From Pilatotrama ljubarskyi (lineage: Eukaryota; Basidiomycota; Agaricomycetes; Polyporales; Polyporaceae), in NCBI GenBank assembly GCA_022385805.1, contig MU277750.1, positions 64,632 to 99,414 on the forward strand: 34,783 bases of DNA. Direction: 5' to 3'. A program made the translations under genes and the position numbers. The notes under the pieces were generated by a model that did no database searches, had not been told where the DNA came from, and saw only the letters and a list, made by a program, of their open reading frames with translations. This document shows, piece by piece, positions 22,925-31,908 of the stretch (the stretch's first letter is position 1; each line of letters starts with the position of its first letter).

Positions 22925-23175
22925 AAGGCCCTCAAGGCTCAGTGGTTCCGCGCCCGTGCTCTGATCATGGGTCTGCTGGTTCGAATCATTGATTGTGCTT
23001 TTTTTGAGAGTCCCACGTAATCCCAGATATCTGCCCGACATCTGGCACAGGATGGTCGGGTGTTTGGCATCAGACATCTGTCAGTAAACGCGCGAAAGTC
23101 AACGGTCCGGTATTGGTCACACACCCAACCGGTGTCTTGGATTTCAGATACCCGTCCGACATCTGGCTCGCCCCA
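22925..23175 (+). mobile_element. tRNA-derived SINE-like copy 2
   Basis: On the plus strand an A box AAGGCTCAGTGG (22934-22945) and a B box GGTTCGAATCA (22978-22988) form a tRNA-like head. It is followed by TTGTGC, seven T (22999-23005) and CCAGATATCTGCCCGACATC (from 23023), as in copy 1. A further related unit, ATACCCGTCCGACATCTGGC, ends near 23168. The common order of head, T tract and tail in two opposite copies is the basis for calling a SINE family. Confidence 0.55.
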
Positions 23176-23180
23176 GCGTG

Positions 23181-23988
23181 TAGTAGTCGAGTAGTAGTAT
23201 TACTAGGCCCTCGAGCAGGCGCGACGCGCTCGAATCACGTGATGATGTCAAGGGATCGGTTAGACGCCCAGATCAATCTCTCTCGGACACGACGATGTAC
23301 ATACTGGTCTCGGTCCTTCGCCTCGGACTTTGCTTCACTCCGCCTTCTTTCTATCCGCCTTTCCATTTCGTTCGGACAGCACGAAAACCAGACGCCACCA
23401 CCATCCAGATCTCTTTCTGCCGTGTCAGAATACTCGCGTACGAACTCGCTTCATCCCTCCACTTCTCCCTCTCTTCCCCGCCGACGCTTTCGAGGCGGAG
23501 ACAGGGAATCGCGGAGACGGGAGGCTGCAGCAGGCGTCAAGAAGCTCCGCGTACCCGCGTGGCTGAAGGGGGCCAGCCCACGTAGGTATCGTCGTCGTAG
23601 CTCCGCGCTCCGGGACATCCCTCCGTCGACGAGCTGTCCTTTCGTGGCTGACGGCCGACGCGTTTCTCTTCGAAAAAGGGCACTTCCCATACGGTACGAT
23701 CAGTTGATGCACATTTCAGTTTTACTTTCGGGAAGCAGCGCAGACGGCCTCGACCAAGAGGACGGTTGGAGGCCGGCGGACGAGTTTGTGCAATAGGCGA
23801 CGTCCCACCATCGAATGGACAGGTTCTTCTCACAGTCAATTCTCTCCGTGTGCCTTCGCCCGTCCGACCACAGAGGTCGAGTCCGCCGTCTCGTTCGTCC
23901 GTTCGCGTTCAATCGTATCCGTTATTCGTCGACCAAAGAACGGCCATTCGGCGTACGATTCTATTCCTCTCGTCTACGCTCTAGCTAT
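23181..23988. other. About 800 bases without a supported gene
   Basis: A plus-strand open frame covers 23113-23796, but its start lies inside the SINE-like copy and its composition (Arg/Ser-rich, low complexity) is poor. Pyrimidine-rich stretches (TTTCTATCCGCC, TCCCTCTCTTCC) could be leader sequence, but no gene can be attached to them. Confidence 0.45.
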
Positions 23989-24839
23989 CTAGAAAGTACC
24001 ACCCACAGCTGAGGCGTCCTCATCGAACCCGCACTGCTACACTGGTCGTTTACCACCTCTTAGCGAACCCCACGTTTCCCCCATGCTCTCGTGCCACCGA
24101 GCCGCTGCTACGGCGTGCTTCAACGTACGAGATGGCCATTCAGTTTTCTGCGTGTTCCAGGCTTGGAGATGGGCGATTGCCCCTCGTGACACAGGTGCTG
24201 ATGATCCGATGTTGCGGAGATGGATGCTTCGTCTACGCAGGCGGTTGGATCGCGCTTTTCGAGGACGTACATTCGTCTGGACGGTCCAAGGTACCCCTGC
24301 GAGGATGTCGCTCATGTCAGTACGTTGTAGGACAGGCAGCGGCAGCAGTGGGGATAGAAAGCTCCGGGAGTCATACGGCCGCTGTAGTAGAACACCACGA
24401 CTGGCGCAAGGGTCAGCCAAGCTTGAGATATTGAAGCGGAGGCTGACAGGTCAGTCCGTATTTCTGGGAGGGGTGTGCGCCTGCACAGCGGGTATGAGCG
24501 TACCTATCTTGCTGAGTTGCGATCCTCCTTCCCTCGGCGATGAGAATGAAGTCCTGCATATACTGTATGTGTAAGCCGCAGCAGAGCTACGAGGCGATCA
24601 CACATATCGCCAGACCATTGATTGCGACGCGCTTGCTCTTCTCGATCACGCTGAGGAGGACGCTGAGCGTCGATGCCACGCTCTGGACATTGCCCGGACC
24701 GCCACTGGCCGGATTGTTGTATGCTGGCCCGCTGCAGGTCTGCAGTCTATGTGAGGGGCGTGGATTGCGTCTTGGACCTCATGCACATGCAGATGAGATC
24801 CGCGGAGACGCACAAGCATAACATAAACGCACATCCGTT
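23989..24839 (-). CDS. Unrecognised multi-exon gene, possibly membrane-associated (5' end not located)
   Basis: Six exons, 24839-24787, 24746-24602, 24562-24504, 24442-24271, 24197-24129 and 24036-23989, fit together in phase into 181 codons plus stop. The exons are 48-172 nt and the introns 39-92 nt. Pieces read FMLCLCVSADLIC (hydrophobic), then GPAYNNPASGGPGNVQSVAS, STLSVLLSVIEKSKRVAING and QDFILIAEGRRIATQQD. Further on come FNISSLADPCASRGVLLQRP, SDILAGVPWTVQTN and GQSPISKPGTRRKLNGHL, with the end CGFDEDASAVGGTF. Donors GTACGT, GTACGC and GTGATC are acceptable, and acceptors are TCATCAG, CTGTCAG and ACATACAG. I know no family for it. An acceptor-like TGGATAG before the first exon shows it is incomplete at the 5' end. 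The 5' exons may lie between 24,900 and 25,600. Confidence 0.5.
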
Positions 24840-25005
24840 CTATCCATCACGAGCGGTTAGCATTGCTATGATACAGGCGTTCCGCGCATGAACGCTGATC
24901 GGTTGAACTAGACGAACTTCTGCATCGAGCGAGGGAAGCCCAGTACACTCCCTAAAGATGGGTTCATGGAATGCCCTATGGCAGCGAAGCAGAAAGCGAC
25001 TCACC

Positions 25006-25521
25006 TCACATAGGTTGGGGAAAGTGTCCTACGCGGTAGACGTCGAAGACCGGGTTGATTCTACAGCCGGTGAGTCTCGCCCGCATTGCAATGGCCCGCT
25101 CAGGCTGTATAGGACTATGAATCGTACACTCAGGCTTCACGCCGACTGAATGTGTCGTCTCGTCAGTTGTGGCTTCGGACAAATTTGTACAAGTAGACTC
25201 GTTTTCCGCAAGAGTCAGAGATGTTCTGCAGTTGTGCCTGGTAGGCGCCATGTCAGCGTCCACGTCGACGTCAACGTCCGCGCTGCTGGACGCGAGCCCA
25301 TCCTCATCACCGTCTTCGCCTAACGAGACGGCATCTGTGGACGGGTTATCGCAGTTTTCAAGGGTCGAACCGGACGAAGGAGAGGGGTGCAAACCAGAGT
25401 CGTTGTGCCCGCGGTCAGGTGGATCGACGTGCAGGCATTTGCGGGGGCCCTCGGGGAGGCCTTCCTCCAATGGGGAAGAACTCCACAGGTCCCCCTGGGA
25501 AGCTGGGGGGTCCATACGGCG
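25006..25521 (-). CDS. Hypothetical acidic protein
   Basis: From ATG at 25521 the frame runs MDPPASQGDLWSSSPLEEGL through an acidic stretch (DADMAP preceded by alternating Asp-Val) and ends VFDVYRVGHFPQPM with stop at 25006, about 171 codons. Composition is plausible for a disordered protein. The opposite strand is also open for 124 codons, so this is tentative. It may be a 5' exon of the gene immediately downstream on the same strand, but I could not find a splice that joins them without a stop. Confidence 0.3.
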   Translation of the reverse strand, partial: RRMDPPASQGDLWSSSPLEEGLPEGPRKCLHVDPPDRGHNDSGLHPSPSSGSTLENCDNPSTDAVSLGEDGDEDGLASSSADVDVDVDADMAPTRHNCRTSLTLAENESTCTNLSEATTDETTHSVGVKPECTIHSPIQPERAIAMRARLTGCRINPVFDVYRVGHFPQPM

Positions 25522-25569
25522 TATAAAAGCACCGAACCAGTAGGAAGCAAGAGACCAAGGGGGGTGACT

Positions 25570-25804
25570 TAGTGTTGCCGCAATGCAAGGTAAAGGTGCC
25601 TCCAAGGTCATCGGAGTCTAAAAATTCCACCTTGGAGCCCACCTTGCCTTGAGATTGCCTACCATAAACGGCAATTCTGAGTTACCAGCTTGGAGGTAGG
25701 TCAAGTCAAGGTGGCTCCAAGGTGCGATGCCGAGATGCCGGTCAAGGCAAGGTCCACCTCACCTTGGCTCTCGTCAAGGTGACCTTTACATTGCGGCAGC
25801 ACTA
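25570..25804. mobile_element. MITE, 231 bp, TA target duplication
   Basis: The ends GTGTTGCCGCAATGCAA (from 25572) and the reverse complement GTGCTGCCGCAATGTAA (ending 25802) match at 15 of 17 positions and are flanked by TA (25570-25571, 25803-25804). The interior holds at least eight CAAGGT/ACCTTG motifs in both orientations, which would fold extensively. No coding sequence is present. Confidence 0.7.
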
Positions 25805-25891
25805 GGGCCCCGGTGACTTGCAGTGGGCCCGAAAAGGGGGATCGGGAGGGCGCTTAATCAGGATGGTGGCGGTATGAGGTCTAGAAGTGTT

Positions 25892-26225
25892 ACTATTGGA
25901 CAGAGGTGCGCGGGTCAGGCCTTGACCAAAGGGTCGGGGTCGGGTGGAGCTGGGGTACGACCTGTGGTCAGGAAAAGGTCGGACCTCAGCCTGACCGGGG
26001 TCAGGGTCAAACACGTGGCAGAATGGGCCTGAACAGGAGCAGGACCTGCTGCCCACGGGGTCCACGCTCGCTCCAGCGCTTTCGTTGGGTGGCGGCGCGG
26101 TGGGGCTTATTTCCCACAGCATCACGTGCTGACCCTGACCCAGGTCAGACCCTTTTGGGTCCGACTTGGGTCAGAAAAAGGTCTGACCGGGGTTCGACCC
26201 GGGTCAGCACACCTCTGACTATTGG
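25892..26225. mobile_element. hAT-type non-autonomous element, 8-bp target duplication
   Basis: The octamer ACTATTGG stands at 25892-25899 and again at 26218-26225. Between them the ends are CAGAGGTGCGC (from 25901) and, inverted, CAGAGGTGTGC (ending 26217). An 8-bp duplication with CAGxG-type ends is the signature of hAT transposons. The interior (about 317 bp) is full of GGGTCAG/CTGACCC motifs and has no coding sequence. Confidence 0.75.
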
Positions 26226-26376
26226 TATTGGATGACTTCCCGTAAGAATCTGGAGACGTCTCCAAATCTCTAGACGAGGTGGAGCTCCCATATACGGCAG
26301 GTGTGCCGAGATCCCGAGCCAGATTTAAAGTCCGCTGGTGGGGCCGGTCTGCTCCAGAGTAGAGAAGCGCCCACGG

Positions 26377-26408
26377 TCTGGAAGGGGGGGTCGACCCCCC
26401 CTTCCAGA
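26377..26408. repeat. Perfect 32-bp palindrome
   Basis: The sequence from TCTGGAAGGGGGGG through the centre TCGA to CCCCCCCTTCCAGA equals its own reverse complement with no mismatch and no spacer. It lies about 150 bases inside the left end of the Harbinger element, where transposase-binding sites usually are. Confidence 0.9.
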
Positions 26409-26645
26409 TGCTCTGGCCGCCTCCAAATCCTCCAAATGGCCCAAAATGGAAGGCGGCAGGCTGGTTTTGGAAGGTGTAGACAACGCCACAGCGTCACTGC
26501 CGGCCCTCCGCTGCACGCCCCGAGCAAGGGATGCAAACTCGACGAGCGCTAAAAAGGTGCGCCGACGTGGACGCTCTCTTCTCAATCCTCCTCACTCTAC
26601 ACTCATTGATTAGAAGTCTCGCATCGACCTCTTCTACCGTGTGCT

Positions 26646-28520
26646 ATGGACCCCACAGATGGCTATGGCGACCCCAGCGGCCGGTACCGGTCAAATGGCG
26701 GGCCGCTTCCTGTGCAAAAACCTCGCTACAAGGTACTGAGCCATCATATGCAATGCGAGCTAATGATATTCAATTCTTCTGTCTCCCTCTTGATAGAATG
26801 TAGAGCCGGAGGCCGAGGGCCCACTGCGAAGTCAGGCCAGAACCTACTACCTCCCGCCAGACCCTGCTCCCCCACCACCACCACCGCCACACTTCCCCAG
26901 ACAGCCGCCTTCTCGAGTCCCATCCCACGGTCACTGCCAGCCCCCAGAGCGTAACGTCCACGCTATGCCTCGTTCCCTTCCTTCAGACCCCCTTCTGTAT
27001 GCACAACTGTCGAACCCGCAGCCCCCGCAGGCGTCTGCCTCGTCTGCCGGCATGTGCTCCACAGAAGACCGCAAGTACCCTGCAATACTCTTGCCCGAAC
27101 CATCTCCCGACAGTACACCCGAACCGGAGCTCATAGCCCCATTGGAGAGCTCGCAGCAAAGCGTGCCCGATCCCATCCCGACTCGAGACTAGGGCAAGAA
27201 GCGCGCTGTAGACCCGGCAAGTGACGACTGAACGGCCTCAGTCTCGAAGAAGACGAAGTCGGGAACTGCAGAGTCTGACAAGGTGTCGAAGAGCTCCAGG
27301 TCAAGCCATGCAAAGTCAGAGCAGTCACGAGTCGGCGGCTGCCAGCTGGGATCAAGCAACTACAGCGAGGCCGACGTGCGACAGCTCCTCAAGATTGTCC
27401 ACCGCCTTCTCCCGTCAGGTCCGTATGCGTGGACGCATGTGATGGAGGAGTTCAATGCTTGGGCGCAGAAGAAGGGGTGACCTACAAGAAATGAGAAATT
27501 GATCAGGGGCAAGTTCGATGGTGTACGTCAGCAACGATCTCGCAAATGTCTGTAGCTGACTGTATCAGTTTAGTTCATTCACGAGGGCAGCAAGAAGCCC
27601 ACCAGTGGGCGGAGGTCCCATGGTATATTGAGGAGGCTATGGAGATCCAGTTCTGTATAGATGGGAAGGTAGGCGTGCAGGAGCTCGACGACTCCCAGAC
27701 GCGCTGGAACTTAGCGCGTAAAATCCAGGATAATTCAGAAGAAGAAGCACGGGATGTTGAAGCGGGTCCCGTCTCAAGCTCTGACGAAGTTGAGATTGTT
27801 GAGCAGCCAACGAAGTCATCTACACACTCGAAGTCAACGACATTGTCAAGCTCTGTGGGCCCCGCCAGTGACCGTAGCTCTGGTCCTCACCGTCGTCACA
27901 CTCAGACCCAGCAGTTTCTCAGCATGATCTCTGCCTGCCTCGACCCAAGTGCGCGTAAAGCACGTGATGAAGCACGTTATTCTCGGCGGCTCGCCCAGGA
28001 TGAGATCAACCGGCTCGCTCAAGAGAATCGAGATCTCCGCACGTGGATTGAGGCCCTGATGGACCGCAATCAATCCCTCACCCTTCAGCTGCAGCAACAG
28101 ACGGCAGAGAGAACTCGTCTGCAGTCACGCCTCGACATGTACGACATGATGACTGCGATGATGGGCCATCACAGCATGCCAAGGCCGCCACCCGACCATC
28201 ACCGGAGCGCATCCCTTCCTCCCTTTCCATGGTTCGCTGCACGGCAGGAGAGCGCAGAGCAGCTTCATCCCACAAGTCCCACTGCAGGTCCATCTTGTGC
28301 ATCAGCTGCCCACACGGTTCCCCGCCATCCTCCCACACATCCATTCCGTCCTCAGACTCCTGACAATTCCGGCCTCGTGACACTAGTGTCTATCACTTTG
28401 AGCTCGCGTCGTGCAGCCAACAGAGAGATTCAGTCAACGTCGGTCACCGTAACGGTCATGCCTACCTGTCGTCGCACAGCAAACTTTGTAGAAGATGATG
28501 ACATGTACCGAGATGATTAG
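26646..28520 (+). pseudogene. Harbinger Myb/SANT-like protein with coiled coil, three in-frame stops
   Basis: This is the DNA-binding partner protein that Harbinger elements use with their transposase. Exons 26646-26732, 26797-27520 and 27574-28520 join in one frame of 586 codons. It starts MDPTDGYGDPSGRYRSNGG and passes a proline-rich stretch. It reaches the Myb-like (DUF6818-type) domain NYSEADVRQLLKIVHRLLP .. WTHVMEEFNAWAQKKG .. PTRNEKLIRGKFD, then EVPWYIEEAMEIQF. A long coiled coil (about 27955-28155, heptads such as INRLAQENRDLRTWIEALM) precedes a disordered tail. Three stops interrupt it: TAG 27190, TGA 27229 and TGA 27478. The last falls at the conserved Arg of GRPTRNEK. Each is one C-to-T change from a sense codon. 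The coiled-coil part after the last stop is still open. Confidence 0.8.
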
Positions 28521-28546
28521 AGTAGTACAGAAATATACATTGATTC

Positions 28547-29901
28547 TTACTTGTCTACACTCACACGGTGGAAACGAGCAACACGATCTCGCCGACGTAG
28601 CTCCCCGAAAATGACATTCTCGAAGTCTGCCCCAATATCCTCATCCTCTGCTTCCTCCCAGTATCGCATGTACACTGTTCGGATCTCGTTCACACCCACC
28701 CGTTCCGTCCGGAGATTTGTCGACCGCAGACAAACCCCCAGGGTGTTTGCGCCCCCGTCTGAGTCAGAGATGTCAAGAGGTAGGCGGAGGCGGCCCCAGC
28801 TAGCGCGGAAGTACCTCATACCCCATTTGGCGGTCTGGCGATAGGAGACAAGTTGGCAATTGTGGGCGAGAAGAGCATCACGCTCCTGCGGATCTCGTGG
28901 GAGCTGTTGGTTGCTCTTGAGTGGGGCTTGGATGCGGCCGGCAATGCTCGCTGCGCCACGCGGGAAGGCTGTGTCTGCGATGAGAAAGTACCCTGGAGGA
29001 GTTCTATCTCGGAGCTTGCTGTAGATCAGGCACGCAATTTTGGCATCGTGCCAGCTGCCCAGCGCGTTGTAGACGCAGCCCTTGATGATGCCTACTGATG
29101 ACTCAGCGAGTTGTCGGACTGTCAGGCAGGCAGACACACCTCGGGGCGAGAAGACAAGCACACAACTAGTGTAGTGCCCATGCAACCACCCGTTGTATGT
29201 TGCATTCTCCAGCTCGGGATCGTCAGCCTCTGCTGTGAGAAGATTGAGCCCGTCAATGCTCCCGATCGTGCCGTACAGTAGAGAGTGCCACGCCACGATG
29301 AGGCGCGAGTCCTCCTCGCACTCCTCAGCAGACTCCCACCAGCAGACGCGAGCCTCTGGTATCTCACGCAGAGTATCGCGCAAGATAACCAGCGCGAATG
29401 CTCGATAACGGGCGACTGTCGAAGGGTTGAGTGCGAAGATTTGCTGGAGGGCGGTGTCGGGCATTGCGGAGGTGAGGTAGTGGTAGATGAGGCCGAGGGC
29501 ACCTGCAGCATCGAGTGAGCGGCGGCAAAGTCGAGGCTGGCCATGAGGGTTGGTGTCTTCGCGAGGGATTGTCGACTGGTTCCAGCGCTCGGCGAAGCCG
29601 CTTTGAAGGATGAGGTCGAACATCGCGCAGTCGAGACCCATGGTCGTGATGAAGGCTCGATCGTCACGGGTATTGTACAGGACTTGCCATGGCATGTTCT
29701 CTCTCGGATCCGGCAGGAGCTGTGGGCGGCGGAGGTAGCGTCGACGTGGAAACGGGCTTCGATGTGTCGCTGACGGCCCATTTCGGCGCCGAAGATGACT
29801 ACTGCCGCAGCTAGTGCTGCCTCCTCTTCGAGGTCCTCATCGTAGTCCTCATCAGATGAGTCGTCGAGAACACTAGGATTATTGGCAGACATGGCGGGCA
29901 C
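28547..29901 (-). pseudogene. Harbinger DDE transposase, frameshifted and lacking the third catalytic acid
   Basis: The transposase cuts and pastes the element. The acidic N-terminus (MSANNPSVLDDSSDEDYDED .. AAAVVIFGAEMGRQRHIEAR) is in one frame, and the rest (RRYLRRPQLLPDPRENMPWQ, FITTMGLD) is in another. A one-base loss near 29755 separates them, and no intron can account for it. Downstream the family core is clear: GTIGSIDGLNL with the first Asp, NALGSWHDAKIA, and YFLIADTAFPRG with the second Asp. A 48-nt in-frame intron (29092-29139) joins FSPRG to IIKGCVYN. In the block RQTAKWGMR..WGRLRLPL the family has Glu before WGMR, and here the codon at 28828-28826 is AAA (Lys). Both the frameshift and the missing Glu predict an inactive enzyme. 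Confidence 0.8.
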
Positions 29902-30336
29902 GGTCAGGAGAGCACGAGAGACATAGCCAGGTGCAACCAGCCTGAGGGGTTCAGAAAACGGACTCCAAATCTAGAGAATGTGCGCAACACCTTATGGTTA
30001 CAGGCTCCAAGATCTCTAGATGATTTTCAAACTCCGAAAAGTGATCTGGAAACGTCTGGAGGCTCCAGATTCTTACAGGAAGTCATCCATTAGCATTACT
30101 GAGTTCAAGACAGTCAGTCTGCTGGTGGAGCCCAACAAGAGGGAGGTGTGCTACTTGACGTGCAAGGAAAAGGACCCTCCACGAGACCTCGGAGAAGCAC
30201 CCTTGTGACTGGTGCTGCACAATTGAAACCAGCAGATCATGGGATGTGCTACGCCACCTCGGGTTCTACCTGAATCGGTGCCTGACGTGCCGTGCGCGTA
30301 TCCGCTTCTACGAGTCACGAGCAACCAATACAACGC

Positions 30337-30429
30337 CCTGACTCGGACTCGATCTGGAAGGACGTCCTCGCCAACCGTTACGTCGAGCTAGACAAGATCC
30401 TCTCTGCTGTAACGGCACGACAGGCATAG
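30337..30429 (+). other. Short protein-like remnant
   Basis: The frame reads DSDSIWKDVLANRYVELDKI, then LSAVTARQA and a stop. It has a regular amphipathic look, as if the end of a longer coding region, but nothing before or after supports a gene. I cannot name it. It may be a scrap of another mobile element. Confidence 0.2.
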
Positions 30430-31003
30430 CCAGATGTATGGCCCCTGAACAGTCTCGTAAAAGCCTGGGTGTATGGAAACCTCCTCCGGTGGAGTTGCTG
30501 ACTGGCAGAAAAGGCTCAGTAAAGGCTCGGAAAAGGCTAACAAAGAAAACCTTTCCAGCCACTGTTACCAGGATATCTCGCACTCCAGAAAGGGTTTCCA
30601 CCCTGCCGGCCTGTTCAGTGACTTTTCCGGTTCCGCCAATATGGCAAGGCTGTTGTGCAGCTCGTTACACATGACATCCCGATTCGGACTGACGTACTTA
30701 CGCGTTGCGATACGCTCCCGCTCTCTGTGTTGGCGTACAAGCACTGACGCAGTACTTCCGCAATGGCAATCCCGCCGATAACCGGCAGACGTCTGGATTA
30801 GGAAGTACACGCTGCATCGGGCGCTTGCACCCACAAATCACGTCTAATCCATGATCCGGATATCTCCATGGGCACGTTTTCTTTGGATTCGCTGTCACTT
30901 CCAGTATACGCCTCGTTTAGCCATCCCGTGCTTCAGTCTTTCCCCCACTGAAGCACCGTTCTCTGTCTAGCAACCCGTCGTCGGCTCTGACCTTGATACT
31001 TAG

Positions 31004-31276
31004 ACGAACCAACACCTTCCCGCCGTCACCGCCTCGCCACTATCGGCGTCGGCGCTCGGGCTCCTCCTCGTCTCGCTCCCTGTAGCCCTCGTAATAAACC
31101 CCGTTTGTCACGCATCCTCGTCCGGAGTCCGGCCTCGGCCCGTAACTTCTGCCGTCTACTCAATCGATGGCGACGCCCGAAGCACAGTCATAGTCGGGGA
31201 ACTCGAGCTGTCGGGACTTCCATCAAAACCAAAGCGACGCATTGAACGCCACGCTTCCGCGCTCACAATCTCGTAG
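31004..31276 (+). CDS. Fragment of a single-pass membrane protein, unidentified
   Basis: After an acceptor-like GATACTTAG the frame is open for 90 codons. It holds a strong membrane segment (ASALGLLLVSLPVALVINPV), then TSAVYSIDGDARSTVIVGEL and a basic stretch SKPKRRIERHASALTIS before a TAG. That TAG overlaps a donor (GTAGGT), so an intron may continue the protein. No start codon is in this exon and upstream exons were not found. Possibly a gene whose 5' part lies in 30,640-30,990, or a remnant. Confidence 0.3.
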   Translation, partial: TNQHLPAVTASPLSASALGLLLVSLPVALVINPVCHASSSGVRPRPVTSAVYSIDGDARSTVIVGELELSGLPSKPKRRIERHASALTIS

Positions 31277-31908
31277 GTTGCCGTTGCACGTTCAGCACTG
31301 TCTCCGGTGCGGCAGGAATGATGTGATATGCGGGAGGACCTCTTGGAAATATACGGGACGCACCTCATGAGCCACGACGCCTTCAAAGCCGGGCTGTAAG
31401 ACGCGACACCCGCTGCTTAGTGTGAGCATTCTCCATGAACCACAAGCTTACAGTCCGACCACACACTGTGTGCCCTTTCCGGCGCGCTGCGCCAGGGAGG
31501 GGCTTTCCTTGAGCCAGTGACCCAATAGAGATCAAAATGTTCTTGATACAGACGAAGTGCCGGCACAGAAGGTGTTCCAATAGCTAAACAGGGGGTATGA
31601 AGGACAGCGCTATAGACAGGAATATCAGATTCAATAGCCGAGCCAAAATCTCCATAACAGCGTCCGAGGCACTTGGGTTTCCTGCGTCTTGTAACGTGAG
31701 CGAACAATTTGTAAGAGTCTAGGTTATCTACACGACACGTACCCCCCGTGGCTCCACCGATACTTCCGCGCGTCAGAGCACTGACATTCCTGCGATGCGT
31801 AGAGGAGGGCGTTGTTCGCCCGCAGTTCTTGGCAGAGCCTGGCGACACGATGGGACCGAAAGTCCGCTTCATGGTTCCGTCTGGAACGCTCCTCCGTACT
31901 ACGTGCGT

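Larger units (their letters stand above)
26227..30091. mobile_element. PIF/Harbinger DNA transposon, full length, inactivated
   Basis: Inverted ends GGATGACTTCC..GTAAGAATC (26230-26255) and its complement (30063-30088) match at 25 of 26 bases. Both are flanked by ATT (26227-26229, 30089-30091), a 3-bp duplication as expected for this superfamily. Inside are the two genes typical of Harbinger elements, convergent with a 26-base gap: a Myb/SANT-like protein (+) and a DDE transposase (-). Both are disrupted. Subterminal regions repeat CTCCAAAT and CTCTAGA motifs and hold a perfect palindrome. The element begins one base after the hAT element's target duplication. Confidence 0.85.

Noticed and set aside
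22930..23000. Functional tRNA gene on the plus strand
   Set aside because: Same reasons: boxes only, no closing acceptor stem, and the tail is shared with another copy.
21413..23175. CRISPR array
   Set aside because: Repeats are diverged, occur in both orientations and lack regular spacers. The genome is a eukaryote.
23113..23796. 227-codon plus-strand frame
   Set aside because: It starts inside a repeat, is low-complexity Arg/Ser, and has no recognisable domain or splice context.
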